A DNA stretch of 64,000 bases from Gerris lacustris (GCA_951217055.1 OX578286.1:38658345-38722344); one strand, 5' to 3'; positions 42,956-54,955 are shown, counted from the first letter of the stretch. A program made the numbers and translations. Notes: generated by a model from the letters alone, not told the origin.

Positions 42956-43740
42956 AGCCACTTTTTTAGACTGTTACTCCACCTAAAAAAATAGAAGGGA
43001 GTAGGAATCTAAAGAAGGTGTACGGAATATTCTTCTTTAGACTGTTACTTCACCTAAAAAAAATAGAAGGGAGTAGCAATCTAAAGAAGGTGTACGGAAT
43101 ATTCTTCTTTAGACTATTACTCCCCCTTAAAAAATAGAAGGGAGTAGGAATCTAAAGAAGGTGTAAAAAAATATTCTTCTTTAGACTGTTACTTCACCTA
43201 AAAAAAATAGAAGGGAGTAGCAATCTAAAGAGGTGTACTGAATATTCTTCTTTAGACTATTACTCCCCCTTAAAAAATAGAAGGGAGTAGGAATCTAAAG
43301 AAGGTGTACGGAATATTCTTCTTTAGACTGTTACTTCACCTAAAAAATATAGAAGGGAGTAGCAATCTATAGAAGGTGTACGGAATATTCTTCTTTAGAC
43401 TATTACTCCCCCTTAAAAAATAGAAGGGAGTAGGAATCTAAAGAAGGTGTACGGAATATTCTTCTTTAGACTGTTACTTCACCTAAAAAAAATAGAAGGG
43501 AGTAGCAATCTAAAGAAGGTGTACGGAATATTCTTCTTTAGACTATTACTCCCCCTTAAAAAATAGAAGGGAGTAGCAATCTAAAGAAGGTGTACGGAAT
43601 ATTCTTTTTTAGACTATAAAAATAAACATCCCTTTGTCTTAATAATTAGTATGTATTTAAACGAAGGAATGTATAAATCAATTAAATTCATTTATATTAT
43701 AAAAAAAAACTTAGGGGAGTAACAATCTAAAGAAGTACCA
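42956..43740. mobile_element. MITE-A with internal hairpin array
   Basis: Family A ends at 42958 (cactttttt..) and 43735 (aagaagtacc). The inner inverted pair is amplified to nine monomers of about 73 bp, each a hairpin from cttctttagact to atctaaagaag. From the second on, monomers alternate: ttacttcaccta with gtagcaatc, and ttactccccctta with gtaggaatc, giving a 147-bp higher-order unit. The normal right part (aacatccctttgtcttaata) follows at 43625. Confidence 0.92.
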
Positions 43741-44325
43741 ATTCCATTATATTAACTGTATTAGCAATCATACAATTTTTTTTTCCTGGGGAAATATCAA
43801 GTTTTAAAGATAATTATGATAAATTGATACGCCTTACGAAACAAAAACTTTATTTATGACATAAAGATTCTTTTTTTATTTTATTTTTTTCAAATGTGAC
43901 AAAAATAAAATGACTGCAACTTACAGACCTTATCTTTTAAACATAAATGACTTTTGTAGGTTATAAATATATTTCAGAGAAAGATAAATATAATAAATAA
44001 TCGGTTCTTTAACTAAAAAAAAAATCATAAATAGATTAACTTATTTTATTTTTTTATTTTTTTTTAATTGTACAGTTAAGACATTCGTCATGCTGTGACA
44101 TAAATGTCTCGATTAGTTGATAAAAATAAACGCTAAATTAATTAAAAACAATTATTCAGGTATTTCTAAAAATAAAATTTAAAAAAAGAGACGTTGATTA
44201 TGCAACTATAATTAAGACAGTAATTATTCAAGATGTCATTTATCGACGGGATATATTATTATATAACCAGGTAGTTATAGATAAGACATTTTCATATTAG
44301 GCTACAAGTTGGAGATTTCTATTTA
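43741..44325. other. Unassigned A+T-rich spacer
   Basis: Homopolymer-rich; nothing assignable. Confidence 0.4.
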
Positions 44326-44795
44326 AAGAAAACTACCAGCTTAAGAAGAAATACTACCAACTTAAGAAAAAAAATACCAGCTTAAGAAGAAATACTACCA
44401 ACTTAAGAAGAAAAAATACTAACTTAGGAAGAAAAAATACCAGTTTAAGAAGAAAAACTACCAGCTTAAGAAGAAAAACTACCAACTTAAGAAGAAAAAC
44501 TACCAACTCAAGAAGAAAAAATACCAGCTTAAGAAGAAAAACTACCAGCTTAAGAAGAAAAACTACCAACTTAAGAAGAAAAAATACCAGCTTAATAAGA
44601 AAAACTACCAGCTTAAGAAGAAAAAATACCAGCTTAATAAGAAAAAAAAAACCAGCTTAAGAAGAAAAACTACTAGCTTAAGAAGAAAAACTACTAGCTT
44701 AAGAAGAAAAAATACCAGCTTAAGAAGAAAAAATACTAGCTTAAGAAGAAAAACTACTAGCTTAAGAAGAAAAACTACCAACTTATGAAGAAAAC
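44326..44795. repeat. 21-bp minisatellite, about 22 units
   Basis: Units ttaagaagaaaaactaccag with aaatacc, tactagc and taataag variants. Purine-rich on this strand. The minus-strand frame of VFLLKLV repeats is a product of the unit. Confidence 0.95.
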
Positions 44796-45021
44796 TACAG
44801 TTCTTCTAGAAATTCTTTCACAAAATGTGTCAAATCATAACCATGGTAACAATCACTCAGAATCAGAATTAGTTTCTCACTTATTTTTTTCATGGTGATT
44901 TCAGATATGACCATTTTGCGTACCATGCAACCGACATTAACTTCCTTATTTTAAGTGGAAACCACTATTTTTATATTAATAAAAAAATCCACAGTAATTA
45001 AAAAAGAAAAAAAAAAAATAC

Positions 45022-45565
45022 GTATGGTGTCGCGGGATGCCCGTTACGAACGGTATTTCTTACGTTTTTCATTAAATATAAATTATAAAATCCCACTGCT
45101 AAGTATACATTGTTAACTATATAACGAAGTTAGAAAAAAGACAAAATTAAAAGTAACTGACTGTTTATAGTTAGCAGAGTTAAGGCAAAATTAAAGAAAA
45201 AACATTTTTATTTTTTTTATCTTTGATGCGAGCGTCTTGCAATAAATATTTATTGAATATTGAGAAAAAAAAAGATCATGATCATTTTATAGTTAAAGCA
45301 GATGGTTGTAGTGCAGTACTGTTCCCTATCTACCCGGCACTCAATTTAAAATATTATAAAATATATTACTTCACTAATTCACTACTGAAAAACTTCTGTT
45401 CGTGTCAGATTGAAATTTTAAATGCCTGTTTCAATTGTATTTTAGACGATGTGTATGAAGTTTTATTAAAATCGTTAAGTTAGAACCTAAGATATCGGTA
45501 AACATGTTGTTTTCTCCATTTTAAATGTACTGGTCCGCTTTAGCGATCTTTATTGTTGTTTTCAG
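45022..45565 (-). mobile_element. Family D, 5'-truncated copy 3
   Basis: Begins with the complement of the D right end (gtatggtgtcgcgggatgcc) and follows D inward (ttcattaaatataaattata, ttgcaataaatatttattga, aagttttattaaaatcgtta) to about 45565, where it breaks off near the D position equivalent to 9190. Diverged from copies 1 and 2. Confidence 0.8.
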
Positions 45566-45796
45566 TTGGACTCAGTTGTTTCTTGTTTAAATTAACCGAT
45601 TCCGCATTAAATTGTCGTTTTATTTAAATTAAATTTGCAGTTGATTCTTGGTTAAAATAGTTTTTTGTGCACTAAATTTTATATCGAAAATTAGATCATG
45701 AGATTTTTAATGGATGTGCACTTTTAAGGGCCATAAGTCCTAAAAGAAAGTGTTTTTGGTTTTTTTTTTTATTCTTCTTTAAAAAGTCTTTCGTCT

Positions 45797-45985
45797 GTGC
45801 CAACTCATCTGTGCCAACGCGTCTGTGCCAACTCATAACTCATCTCTGCCAACGCGTCTGTGCCAACTCATCTCTGACAACGCGTCAGTGCCAACGTATT
45901 TCTGCCAACGCATCTCTACCAACGCATCTATGCCAACGCATCTATGCCATCGCGTCTGTGCCAACTTATCTCTGTCAACGCGTGG
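45797..45985. repeat. 14-bp minisatellite, about 13 units
   Basis: Units tctgtgccaacgcg / tctctgccaactca with many variants and one 7-base slip (taactca at 45833). Confidence 0.92.
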
Positions 45986-46790
45986 AGCCTAAGTTGAGTA
46001 CAAGTTGTGTCTGACGGATTTTTTATAATAAATTAAATGAAAATAGTTTTTGCCCGAGCAAAACGCTTTTCCACATACTATACGAACATACAACAAATAT
46101 CCCATATACCTGATTAAATTGTATAATGCAACGTATATCGTTTTATAATATAAAAAGAAGAGATGATGGGGTGGGGTGCACTCCAAAAAAGAGAATCTTG
46201 AAATTTGAATTTATGAATTTTTACCGCTTAATAAACGCCCTCTGTAGAAAGTTATAGGAAAAAATTATAAAGAAGATAAAATCGTTTTCAAGGGTTGGTA
46301 TATTTCCCTCAGTGTGTGCTGTATGTATAATGTAAATGAATATTTCATAAGTCTGCCGCAGTAAGAGCGCTGCTAGGTTTCACTTAAGTGGTACTTAAGC
46401 ACATAATATTATCCATTATAGTACCTACTTCCCCTCTCTCTCTTGTGCTCTAAGGCAGTACTTCCTCGACGATTTTGCACCACAAAGGTTCACGTTGAAG
46501 TAACATTTTTAAAGGAGAAAACTCCTTAGAATAGAAAATAAATGTAAAACAAAAAATTCCACACTTCTCACTTAATTGTAAGATATTTTGTTTAAAATAC
46601 AATGCACTAATTACTGTGGATAATTAGTTATAAAATATGTTATATTATTCATGTGGAAAGTAAATAAGTATATTTATGGTTTAGAGTGAACCTAATTTTT
46701 CTTCTACACATATTGTATTACATTGTAACATATTTCTTATAATATGTATTGCGTTGAGTAAAATTTAATTCCTTTTTCATTCGTCCTTAT
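45986..46790. other. Unassigned spacer
   Basis: No gene or repeat family recognised. Confidence 0.4.
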
Positions 46791-46794
46791 TCAA

Positions 46795-48330
46795 AGAAAA
46801 CACCAATGTCACCTAAAGTATTATGTGGTGTAAAGAGAACATCTTTTTATACGTAATGTATTATATGGTGTAAAGAGAACACCTATTTCATACCTAAAGT
46901 ATTATGTGGTGTAAAGAAAACATCTTTTATACGTAATGTATTATATGGTGTAAAGAGAAAACCAATTTCATACCTAATGTATTATATGGTGTAAAGAGAA
47001 TACCTATTTCATACCTAAACTATATATATGGTGTAAAGAGAACATCTTTTTATACGTAATGTATTATATGGTGTAAAGAGAAAACCTATTTCATACCTAA
47101 AGTATTATGTGGTGTAAAGAGAACATCTTTTATACGTAATGTATTATATGGTGTAAAGAGAACACCTATTTCATACCTAAAGTATTATATGGTGTAAAGA
47201 GAACATCTTTTTATACGTAATGTATTATATGGTGTAAAGAGAACACCTATTTCATACCTAAAGTATTATATGGTGTAAAGAGAACATCTTTTTATACGTA
47301 ATGTATTATATGGTGTAAAGAGAACACCTATTTCATACCTAAAGTATTATATGGTGTTAAGAGAACATCTTTTTATACGTAATGTATTATATGGTGTAAA
47401 GAGAACACCTATTTCATACCTAAAGTATTATATGGTGTAAAGAGAACATCTTTTTATACGCAATGAATTATATGGTGTAAAGAGAACACCTATTTCATAC
47501 CTAAAGTATTATATGGTGTAAAGAGAACATCTTTTTATACGTAATGTATTATATGGTGTAAAGAGAACATCTTTTTATACGTAATGTATTATATGGTGTA
47601 AAGAGAACACCTATTTCATACCTAAAGTATTATATGGTGTAAAGAGAACATCTTTTTATACGTAATGTATTATATGGTGTAAAGAGAACACCTATTTCAT
47701 ACCTAAAGTATTATATGGTGTAAAGAGATCATCTTTTTATACGTAATGTATTATATGGTGTAAAGAGAACACCTATTTCATACCTAAAGTATTATATGGT
47801 GTAGAGAACATCTTTTTATACGCAATGTATTATATGGTGTAAAGGGAACACCTATTTCATACCTAAAGTACTATATGGTGTAAAGGGAACACCTATTTCA
47901 TACCTTAAGTATTATACGGTGTAAAGAGAACATATTTTTATACGCAATGTATTATATGGTGTAAAGAGAACATATTTTTATACGTAATGTATTATATGGT
48001 GTAAAGAGAACATCTTTTTATACGTAATGTATTATATGGTGTAAAGAGAACACCTATTTCATACCTAAAGTATTATACGGTGTAAAGAGAACATATTTTT
48101 ATACGCAATGTATTATATGGTGTAAAGAGAACATATTTTTATACGTAAAGTATTATATGGTGTAAAGAGAACATCTTTTTATACGTAATGTATTATATGG
48201 TGTAAAGAGAACACCTATTTCATACCTAAAGTATTATACGGTGTAAAGAGAACATATTTTTATACGCAATGTATTATATGGTGTAAAGAGAACATATTTT
48301 TATACGTAATTTATTATATGGTGTTAACAG
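46795..48330. repeat. 40/41-bp dimeric satellite, about 38 monomers
   Basis: Two monomer types share gtattatatggtgtaaagag and differ in the rest: type 1 has aacacctatttcatacctaa, type 2 has aacatctttttatacgtaa. They mostly alternate, giving an 81-bp dimer, with runs of type 2 at about 47520-47600 and 47940-48035. An aacatatttttatacgcaa variant is confined to the right third. The left edge units (from 46800) are more diverged. Confidence 0.96.
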
Positions 48331-48451
48331 TTATCTATCACATTCTTCTTATCTATTGTATTGTATTTTATAGTGTAAAGAAAAGATCTGTTCTTTACAA
48401 ATAGTAGTGTATTAAATGTACATCGTATTAGGTTTAATGAAAACACTTGGG

Positions 48452-48645
48452 TACTTCTTTAGATTGTTACTCCCCTGTGTTTTTTAGAATATAAATGACT
48501 GACTAAATAACTTTTAAGACAAAGGGATGTTTAGTCTAATTTACTTATAGGGACAAAGGAATATCACACTTCTGTTTTTATAAGTGGAGTAACAGTCTAA
48601 AGAAGAACATTCCACCACCTTCTTTACATTGTTATCCCCTTTTTT
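48452..48645. mobile_element. MITE-A copy 7, right end lost
   Basis: Left terminus and body are normal (ataaatgactgactaaataa, gacaaaggaatatcacactt), but after aagaagaacattcc the sequence is broken and passes into the perfect hairpin at 48646. Confidence 0.8.
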
Positions 48646-48735
48646 ATAGAAACAGTGTTGTCACTTCTTTTTATTGTTACTCCCCTTTTTTATAAGGGGA
48701 GTAACAATAAAAAGAAGTGACAACACTGTTTCTAT
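48646..48735. repeat. Perfect 42-bp inverted repeat, 6-base loop
   Basis: Both arms agree at all 42 positions, from atagaaacagtgttgtcact to the ttactcccctt stem base, loop ttttat. The inner 25 bases are a MITE-A end (variant ttctttttattg) and the outer 16 are flanking sequence, so the duplication includes DNA outside the element. Confidence 0.95.
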
Positions 48736-48779
48736 ACGTATGTTGTAAAGATAAAGTCTTGTGTATAGTGTTCCTAGTC

Positions 48780-48985
48780 ACCAATCGAGCGCCCTCCCCA
48801 AGTGGTGGAAAAGGGAATGCTCACCAGATATGGTGAGTGGTGAGTACAGGTGAAATAAAGTACTCGGGATAGACGACGGACCTGAAGGTGATGCTTCCTT
48901 GCAGTACAGGGAGTTGGCGCCCGCCCAGCTATAAATGAGTCTACACAAGGTTGTAGGTTCGATCCCTGGTCATGATGCTTTAATT
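48780..48985 (+). mobile_element. Possible SINE with B-box-like motif
   Basis: gttgtaggttcgatccctgg at 48951-48970 is a good pol III B box. An A box is not clear (gttggcgcccgcccagc at 48911 is the nearest). The stretch is much less A+T-rich than its flanks. Could also be a decayed tRNA-derived fragment. Confidence 0.4.
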
Positions 48986-49269
48986 TGCATATATGAATCG
49001 AGGACGGAACAGGGCGAGGGCACCCTCTAAGGGGTTCTCTCTCCCTACGCTATGACATTGATTTATACAGCTTCACTTATGACCACAGCATACTCGCTTC
49101 GCAATGCAGCATACTGCTTGCAGTGCAATGTACAGCGGTAAGACGTGTGAAGTGGCTGGTTCTCTCTACTACGGGGTTAGTAAAATGGGGGTCCAAAATA
49201 TTCCCTAATTGTTAGGTTCGAACAAGTGGTGCGTCTTACCAGACTAACTATAGTACAAGTACTTCATTA

Positions 49270-49318
49270 GTAGGCATCGCGTGGCTCTTTCATCAAAGCT
49301 AGCGTATTGCGATAAATG
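49270..49318 (+). repeat. Short conserved segment, copy 1
   Basis: taggcatcgcgtggctcttt and agcgtattgcgataaa recur at 55938-55985. In one frame they read RHRVALSSKLAYCDK and RHRVALSLKRAYCNK. Origin unknown. Confidence 0.6.
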
Positions 49319-49364
49319 TGGATTAAGAAAATAGTTAACACGAAAGTGTAATAGTTAATGATAA

Positions 49365-49625
49365 TAGAGGTGGGTCGAATATAACACAACATTTCAAAAT
49401 AACATGTTATTGAAAAATATCTGTTATTGAATAATATTTCACAATATAAGATCTTAGATAACAGAACAGATCATCTGTTATTGTTATTTTATAACAGAAC
49501 AGAATCAATACCATTTGAAGTAACAAGAAAAAGATGCAATGGTCTGTTATTGTTATATTATAACACATAGTTACTGTTACTGTTATTTGATGTTATAGTT
49601 TCGTTAATGTTATTCTGAGTCTTTC
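49365..49625. mobile_element. Possible hAT-type MITE rich in taacag words
   Basis: Begins agaggtgggtcgaatataac, like hAT ends (CAGAGGTGGG), followed by many copies of tgttattgttat and ataacagaac. The other end is not clear. Confidence 0.4.
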
Positions 49626-49639
49626 CGTTCTCTGCTATT

Positions 49640-50070
49640 GAAGTTTAAATAATTTTATTATAAAAGACAAAGATTACGCTGTTGTAGGGTAGAGCTCGGT
49701 TCTAATCTGCATGGAACTCTTCTTCTGTTCCGATTCCCAATGTCCTTTAGCTTATGCCTTAGGGCTATCTATTATAAATATGACTCCACAAAAGAGATTT
49801 TAAGAAAATTTCTGTCTTTCGGGTGTGAACCATTGTATAAATTTTCTTTTTTTATCTATAATTGAACTTATATTTATTTTTTTAATGTTATATTTTGCCC
49901 TTCATTTCTGGGCTGCAACAAATTATTAAGGGTCTATTTTCTCTCTTTAAGACTTTTAGATCCGATTTAAGGATTTTACAATGTATATAATTACATAGAG
50001 GTGTCGCTGTGGGTTTTACTAAAAATATATTTATAAAAAATAAAAATAAAATAAAAAGAAAAAATAAAGA
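49640..50070. other. Unassigned A+T-rich spacer
   Basis: Nothing recognised. Confidence 0.4.
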
Positions 50071-50072
50071 AA

Positions 50073-50835
50073 AATAGACTGCCAATTAGTGTGGCACATA
50101 GCTTCCTCGCATCATATCATGTACATTATTGTGTATTAACATTAACGTTATATTACTTTATTGTTATATTGTTTATTGTGTAAAAACTATTAATAGTTTT
50201 AGCGATCTAACACTTCATAGCGGTGTCGCTGTTGGTTTTACTAAAAAATTGTATTTGAAAAAAATGTTTAACTCATTGAATAGATGAAGTTACATTTTTT
50301 CTCCGACCTAAAATTCCAATTTTAAATTTGAGGTTCACGTTTACGCGAGCGTTGCTCGTGAACGTTTGGATGGATAACGTTGTCCAACGAACTCGTCCTG
50401 GGCATTTGTAGAATGAACATGTCTACCAAATTTCATCAAAATCGGTCGACATTTACTCAAGTTATCGTCACACGTTCCATATTCGCGGACACACAGACCG
50501 ACAGACAGACAGACAGACACGAGACCTAAAATGTTCCCTGATGTCTGAAACGGATTTTTGTCTTGGAATTTTTAAAATCGGTGGCATAAAAGTTTTTCGT
50601 TCTCAAAAGTGAACACAAATTTCATCAAAATCGGTTGACTTTTACTCATGTTATCGTTGCACGTTTCATTATTCGCGGACACACAGACCGACAGACAGAC
50701 AGACACGAGACCAAAAATGTTCCCTGATGTCTGAAACGGATTTCTGTCTTGGAATGTTTAAAATCGGAGGCATAAAAGTTTTTTGTTCTCAAAAGTGAAA
50801 AAATGCTTCCGTTACCTTCGGTAAGCTCGGAAGCA
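50073..50835 (-). mobile_element. Family C' copy 1 (C ends, D-like core)
   Basis: Terminal hairpin at about 50806-50835 and the gaggaagctatgtgccacac end at 50073-50115, as in family C. The core instead matches family D: gcggtgtcgctgttggtttt, acgtttacgcgagcgttgct, gttgtccaacgaactcgtcc. The module with ttcatcaaaatcggt and cagaccgacagacagacaga is tandemly duplicated (about 50425-50600 and 50605-50770). Confidence 0.85.
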
Positions 50836-50839
50836 AAAT

Positions 50840-51180
50840 GTTTGTTTCATCAAATAGATAAAAGTAGAATTTTGTCCCGTCCTAAAATTCAAATTTTAAA
50901 TTTGAAGCGAGCGGTAACACGATTACGCGATGGATAACACTGTCCAAGGAAGTTTATTGATTTAGTTGAAATTTGGTAAAAATGTTCCTTTTACAATTGC
51001 TAGCCTGAGCAATGGTAAAAGGAACATTTTTACCAAATTTCAACTAAATCAATAAACTTTTACGAACAAGTTATAATCGGACACGTAAACGTTACACACA
51101 GACAGACAGACATTATGCATATTTTGTCGTATGTAAGAATCTCGCTTCAGTTATTATTTCCCTTTATTAAAGAAAACTGA
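50840..51180 (-). mobile_element. C'/D core fragment with an embedded hairpin
   Basis: catcaaatagataaaagtag, gaagcgagcggtaacacgat and acgttacacacagacagaca are family core words. 50950-51059 is an inverted repeat of about 51-bp arms with one mismatch (aagtttattgatttagttga ... complement), formed from the accaaatttcaactaaatc module by inverted duplication. Confidence 0.75.
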
Positions 51181-51539
51181 AGAACATATTAACAATATTT
51201 CCATTACATTTCACGTTATCAGTGATAATGAACTATAAACAATACTTTATTTATTAAAAAGTAAATAGCAATGTTCGGTTTTATGATAAGTTTTTTTATA
51301 TTTACTTGAAATTTATATAATCTTAGTTCGCAGTTAGTTTCGTTTCAATTCAGCTATTAGTCACTATTGATAAGCGTTATTCATTTAAGATAAGTTGTAT
51401 GACTTTTAAAAAGATATTATATATATGTACAGGGTACCCCCGAACGAAATTTATGATTCTTGAACAATTTGAAAATTTGACGAAAACAACTTTGTTTTCG
51501 AGATATTCACAAAAAAAAATCAATAAAACAGTAGTTTTT
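51181..51539. other. Unassigned spacer
   Basis: No gene seen; borders a C copy. Confidence 0.4.
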
Positions 51540-53584
51540 CTTCCGAGCTTACCGAAGCGGACGTTATGTGATCGTTCGTGAGAACGAAAAATTTTTAGAT
51601 GTCCGATTTCAAAAAATTCCAAGACAGAAATCCATTTTAGATGTCAGGGAATATTTTTGCAGGGGCGGATCCAGGGGAGGCGAGGGGGGCGACCGCCCAG
51701 GGCCCCGCGCCTTGGAGGGCCCCGCGCCATAGAAAATTAAAATAAAATACTTAAACTTTACAGGCAAATTTATAGTTCATGGTGAAGATTGTCCGCGGGG
51801 CCCCGTGCCATGTACAAAACATGAAATATTAGTATTAAAAAATTCAGTCGAATTTAGTTTACATGGTAGAGCCTAATACCTAACTACCTTTAGTTACAAA
51901 ATATAGACTATTTTTTTTTATGTTTAAGATAGCCCGCGGGGCCTCGCTCCATATAAAATTAAGTGAGTTAAGGTCCTAGTATTTTCTCACCCTCCCCCTT
52001 TTCAAAATGATGACGATTTTGTTATTTATTCTGTGGGGTAAATCTTCATTATGTGCCCCACCTATATTTAAACGTCCAATTTAATTCGATTTTTTTAAAA
52101 CTGTTCCTTTTTACATTACAAAAACGATTTCGGTTGTAGCATCTCGATGTATTCAATTTTTTTTAATTTTAGGGAAAAGTATGGAAGATTATGGTAAGTT
52201 TAGGTTGAGTTTAGTACTTTTTGACCTGACCTAACAATAACCTTCTATCATTACCCTATAATACGTGACATTTCGTGTATTTTTTTAAAAACAAATAAAT
52301 AAAACACTGAATTTATCGAGATACTACTATACTAACCTTAATCGTTTGACAATGTACAGAGATATATAAAAAAGACAAATCCTGTAAAAAGGAATAGTAA
52401 AAAAAACTTCGGACAGTACGAAATAATTGGGCCAATTAGTGCAGTTTTACCAAATGATGTCAAAGAGAAACTTCACCTCAGAGATGCATAAAAACGCTGT
52501 TTTGAGAGGTCATATTTACAAAATTTTCCGGGGGAGGGCCCCCGGACCCCCCTTAAAATGTGTCTTTTAAAATTAAACTAAAAACTTGGCACTAAGATGG
52601 AAAGTTATGAGCTGAGAATATGAATTCTGGGAGTAAATTTAAAGTGCTCGAGTGTAGATTTCAAATTGTAGGACTGATCGCAAGTAACACAGCTTAACTT
52701 TTTATTTACAATGATAATTTAACCATAAAAACCAAAATATCATGAAGAAGAATGAATTGTTAAGTATAACAGTGCTTAATTATTACAATAAAAATGTTTC
52801 TTTTCGATTACGTTTGCAAAGAAAATGATGATTAGTTGAAAACTATATAATTTGAGGGGTTTATGTTCAAATAATATGTTAGATTAAAATCATGAGCAGA
52901 ATTGTAATTATTTTAAAAGTTTTGAATTATTTTGAGAGCAAAAACGTTTGACTGGCCCTAAGAGAAGGGAATTAGCCGTAAAATAGGATCAGATTATAAG
53001 TGGTTTATTATTAAGTTACTTTATAGTTTTTTTTCAGCAATCCCCGCTCTATCCTAGGGGGCCCCGCCATTTTGTCTCGCCCAGGGCCCCGCAAGATCTA
53101 GATCCGCCACTGTATTTTTGGTTCCCTGTCTGTCTGTCAGTCTGTCGCTCAGTTTTTGCGAACCAACATATCTTAAAAACTACTCATCTGATTTTATTGA
53201 AATTTGGATGGTATGTCATATTTAGCTCATTGTTGGTCCTATATAAGTTTCAACCTTCTGCGCCTATTTTATTCTCTTCTACATGCGCACAAATATACAT
53301 TTTATTTACACCTATATCATCAAAAGCACTTATATGATTTTTATGAAATTTTGATGGTTTGTCGAAAGTAGCCTCCAGATAGCCCCAGATTAATTTCCAC
53401 CGTCTGTGCTCCTTAAATTTTGCTAAATTGATACTTTAATTAATGTAAAAAATAAAAAACAATTTTGACCGTTTTAAAAAACGGGGGGAAAATTAAGTAA
53501 ATTGAACAATAAAGTAATAATCATTAAAGTATACGTAATAGAACGCGAGGAAGCTATGTGCCACACTAATTGGCAGTCTATTTT
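51540..53584 (+). mobile_element. Family C copy split by a hAT-like element
   Basis: C 5' end 51540-51659 (terminal hairpin altered: accgaagcggacgttatgtg) and the rest at 53121-53584, ending ccacactaattggcagtcta. The insertion occupies 51660-53112. Confidence 0.88.
51660..53112. mobile_element. hAT-like element 2 (1453 bp) with 8-bp target duplication
   Basis: Ends CAGGGGCGGATCCAGG and ATCTAGATCCGCCACTG; flanks tatttttg at 51652-51659 and 53113-53120. Several ggggcc/ggccccgcgcc words lie near both ends. An internal segment (about 52485-52555) with gttttgagaggtcatattta and the cccccgga words is shared, inverted, with hAT-like element 1. No transposase frame. Confidence 0.92.
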
Positions 53585-53665
53585 ATGCCATAGCAAATAG
53601 ACGAGTATATTAAGGAAAACAACAAATTAAAAAAAACACGCGCTCTTACAAATCCTAAGCCATTT

Positions 53666-54430
53666 TTTACTACGTTTCCATTAGCTTGCTTTCTTGTTTG
53701 TTTGTCCGGTAAAAATCTGGCAATCGATTTCTAACTAACTTCCCGGGTAGCTAGACATTTAAAACTTTTAGACCAGCTCAAAACACGATGACAATGCATT
53801 ATTTTAATACTTTTAGCCATCTTTCAGCAGAATTTAATTGGTTTTCAGCAAATTTTGCTGTATGAAAAGTTAGTTCGGAAAAAAATCCGCAAGTTACTTT
53901 ATTTGTTTTGACATGTCCCATATTTATACAATCTTCATTTTGACGGGTTTCAAATTTGTGATTTTTTATTAAGAGATAAACATTGAATGACAGCGAAACA
54001 GGAAAAGTAAACAAATAAATAAATTAATTGACGTGTGGCAACCAGGTTTTTTACACTTGTGATCTAGGTATCGGTTTAATTTTTCTGCATCTGCACTTCT
54101 TTACTTGTACTCATTTTTCTTTTCTTGCAGTCCCCTACACGGGGTATATTGATGGCACAATTTTGATTCGGTGTTGGGGAGATCCGTTGTACAAAGATTT
54201 GTCCTTTTATAGGTTTAAGATCAGCTCTCTAGATAGTTGTCATTTATGTGAAGTAAATAAATTCATAAAATTTAATTATAAATTCATAAATAAATTAAAG
54301 TGAAGTGAATAACTATTTTTATTCACTAACATTATATATAACAATAACAATTATATTATCAACATTACATATGATTCTACAGAAAATTTAAAAACGTAGT
54401 ATATAAAAAGTTATTTTTATCTTCTAATTA
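53666..54430 (-). mobile_element. Family B, longest copy
   Basis: Runs from the complement of the B right end (actacgtttccattagcttg) to ctacttttt-type left end words (aaaacgtagtatataaaaag). Middle words include agcaaattttgctgtatgaa and gtgacaaccaggtttttt-like sequence. The 91-codon plus-strand frame at 54028 follows a polypyrimidine tract with tgcag, but another B copy lacks that AG, so I do not call an exon. Coding status unknown. Confidence 0.75.
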
Positions 54431-54769
54431 TAAACCATTGACTTAACCATTTCCACTACAAGTATTTATACGCATAGTCGACAGGTTTAATTAGTAGAAA
54501 TATTGCTTAAATCGGTGAAAAAACGCACTTTTAAGATAAATAATTCTCATTAAACTGATCAAGTTATTGCTTGATTAAGAATTAAGTTCTAAGTACATTA
54601 AGACTTAAATTTTAAATTGATTTTCATACAAATAAGGAAGCCATATTAAGTTATAGTTTTTCTGTAAAACACACACTAAGTCTCAAAGTATTGTAGTTTA
54701 AGTAAGTTTGATGCGTCAGAGTGTGTGTGTAGTGTATTATTGTATCTATTATATCTATAGAACGAGTGT
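54431..54769. other. Unassigned A+T-rich spacer
   Basis: Nothing recognised; gtgtgtgtgt at 54721. Confidence 0.4.
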
Positions 54770-54955
54770 TAGTAAAAGGGGAGACGGGAAAGTGGAGCGA
54801 TCAATGAGGGAATGGTTTACCCTCTAGCCAGGGGGTGTCTTTCCCTCCAACCAGCCTAGCTTTCCCGCGCCCGACTAAAATATCGGTAAAAGAGGGGGCG
54901 TTTTGAAAATCAGCTGATTCCCCCCTCAGCCGACTCTCTTTTACTACTACACTAA
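54770..54955. mobile_element. MITE of about 186 bp with G-rich and C-rich ends
   Basis: gttagtaaaaggggagacgg on the left and, inverted, gtagtaaaagagagtcggct on the right. Interior has cctctagccagggggtgtct and paired cagctgatt. Single copy in the window. Confidence 0.6.

Noticed and set aside
44354..44569. LVVFLLK repeat frame resembling a membrane protein
   Set aside because: Product of the 21-bp minisatellite.
46795..48330. CRISPR array
   Set aside because: Units are contiguous satellite monomers with no unique spacers and the context is eukaryotic.
54028..54303. Possible exon with polypyrimidine tract and AG
   Set aside because: It is family B; the copy at 2131-2510 lacks the AG and the frame is not preserved.
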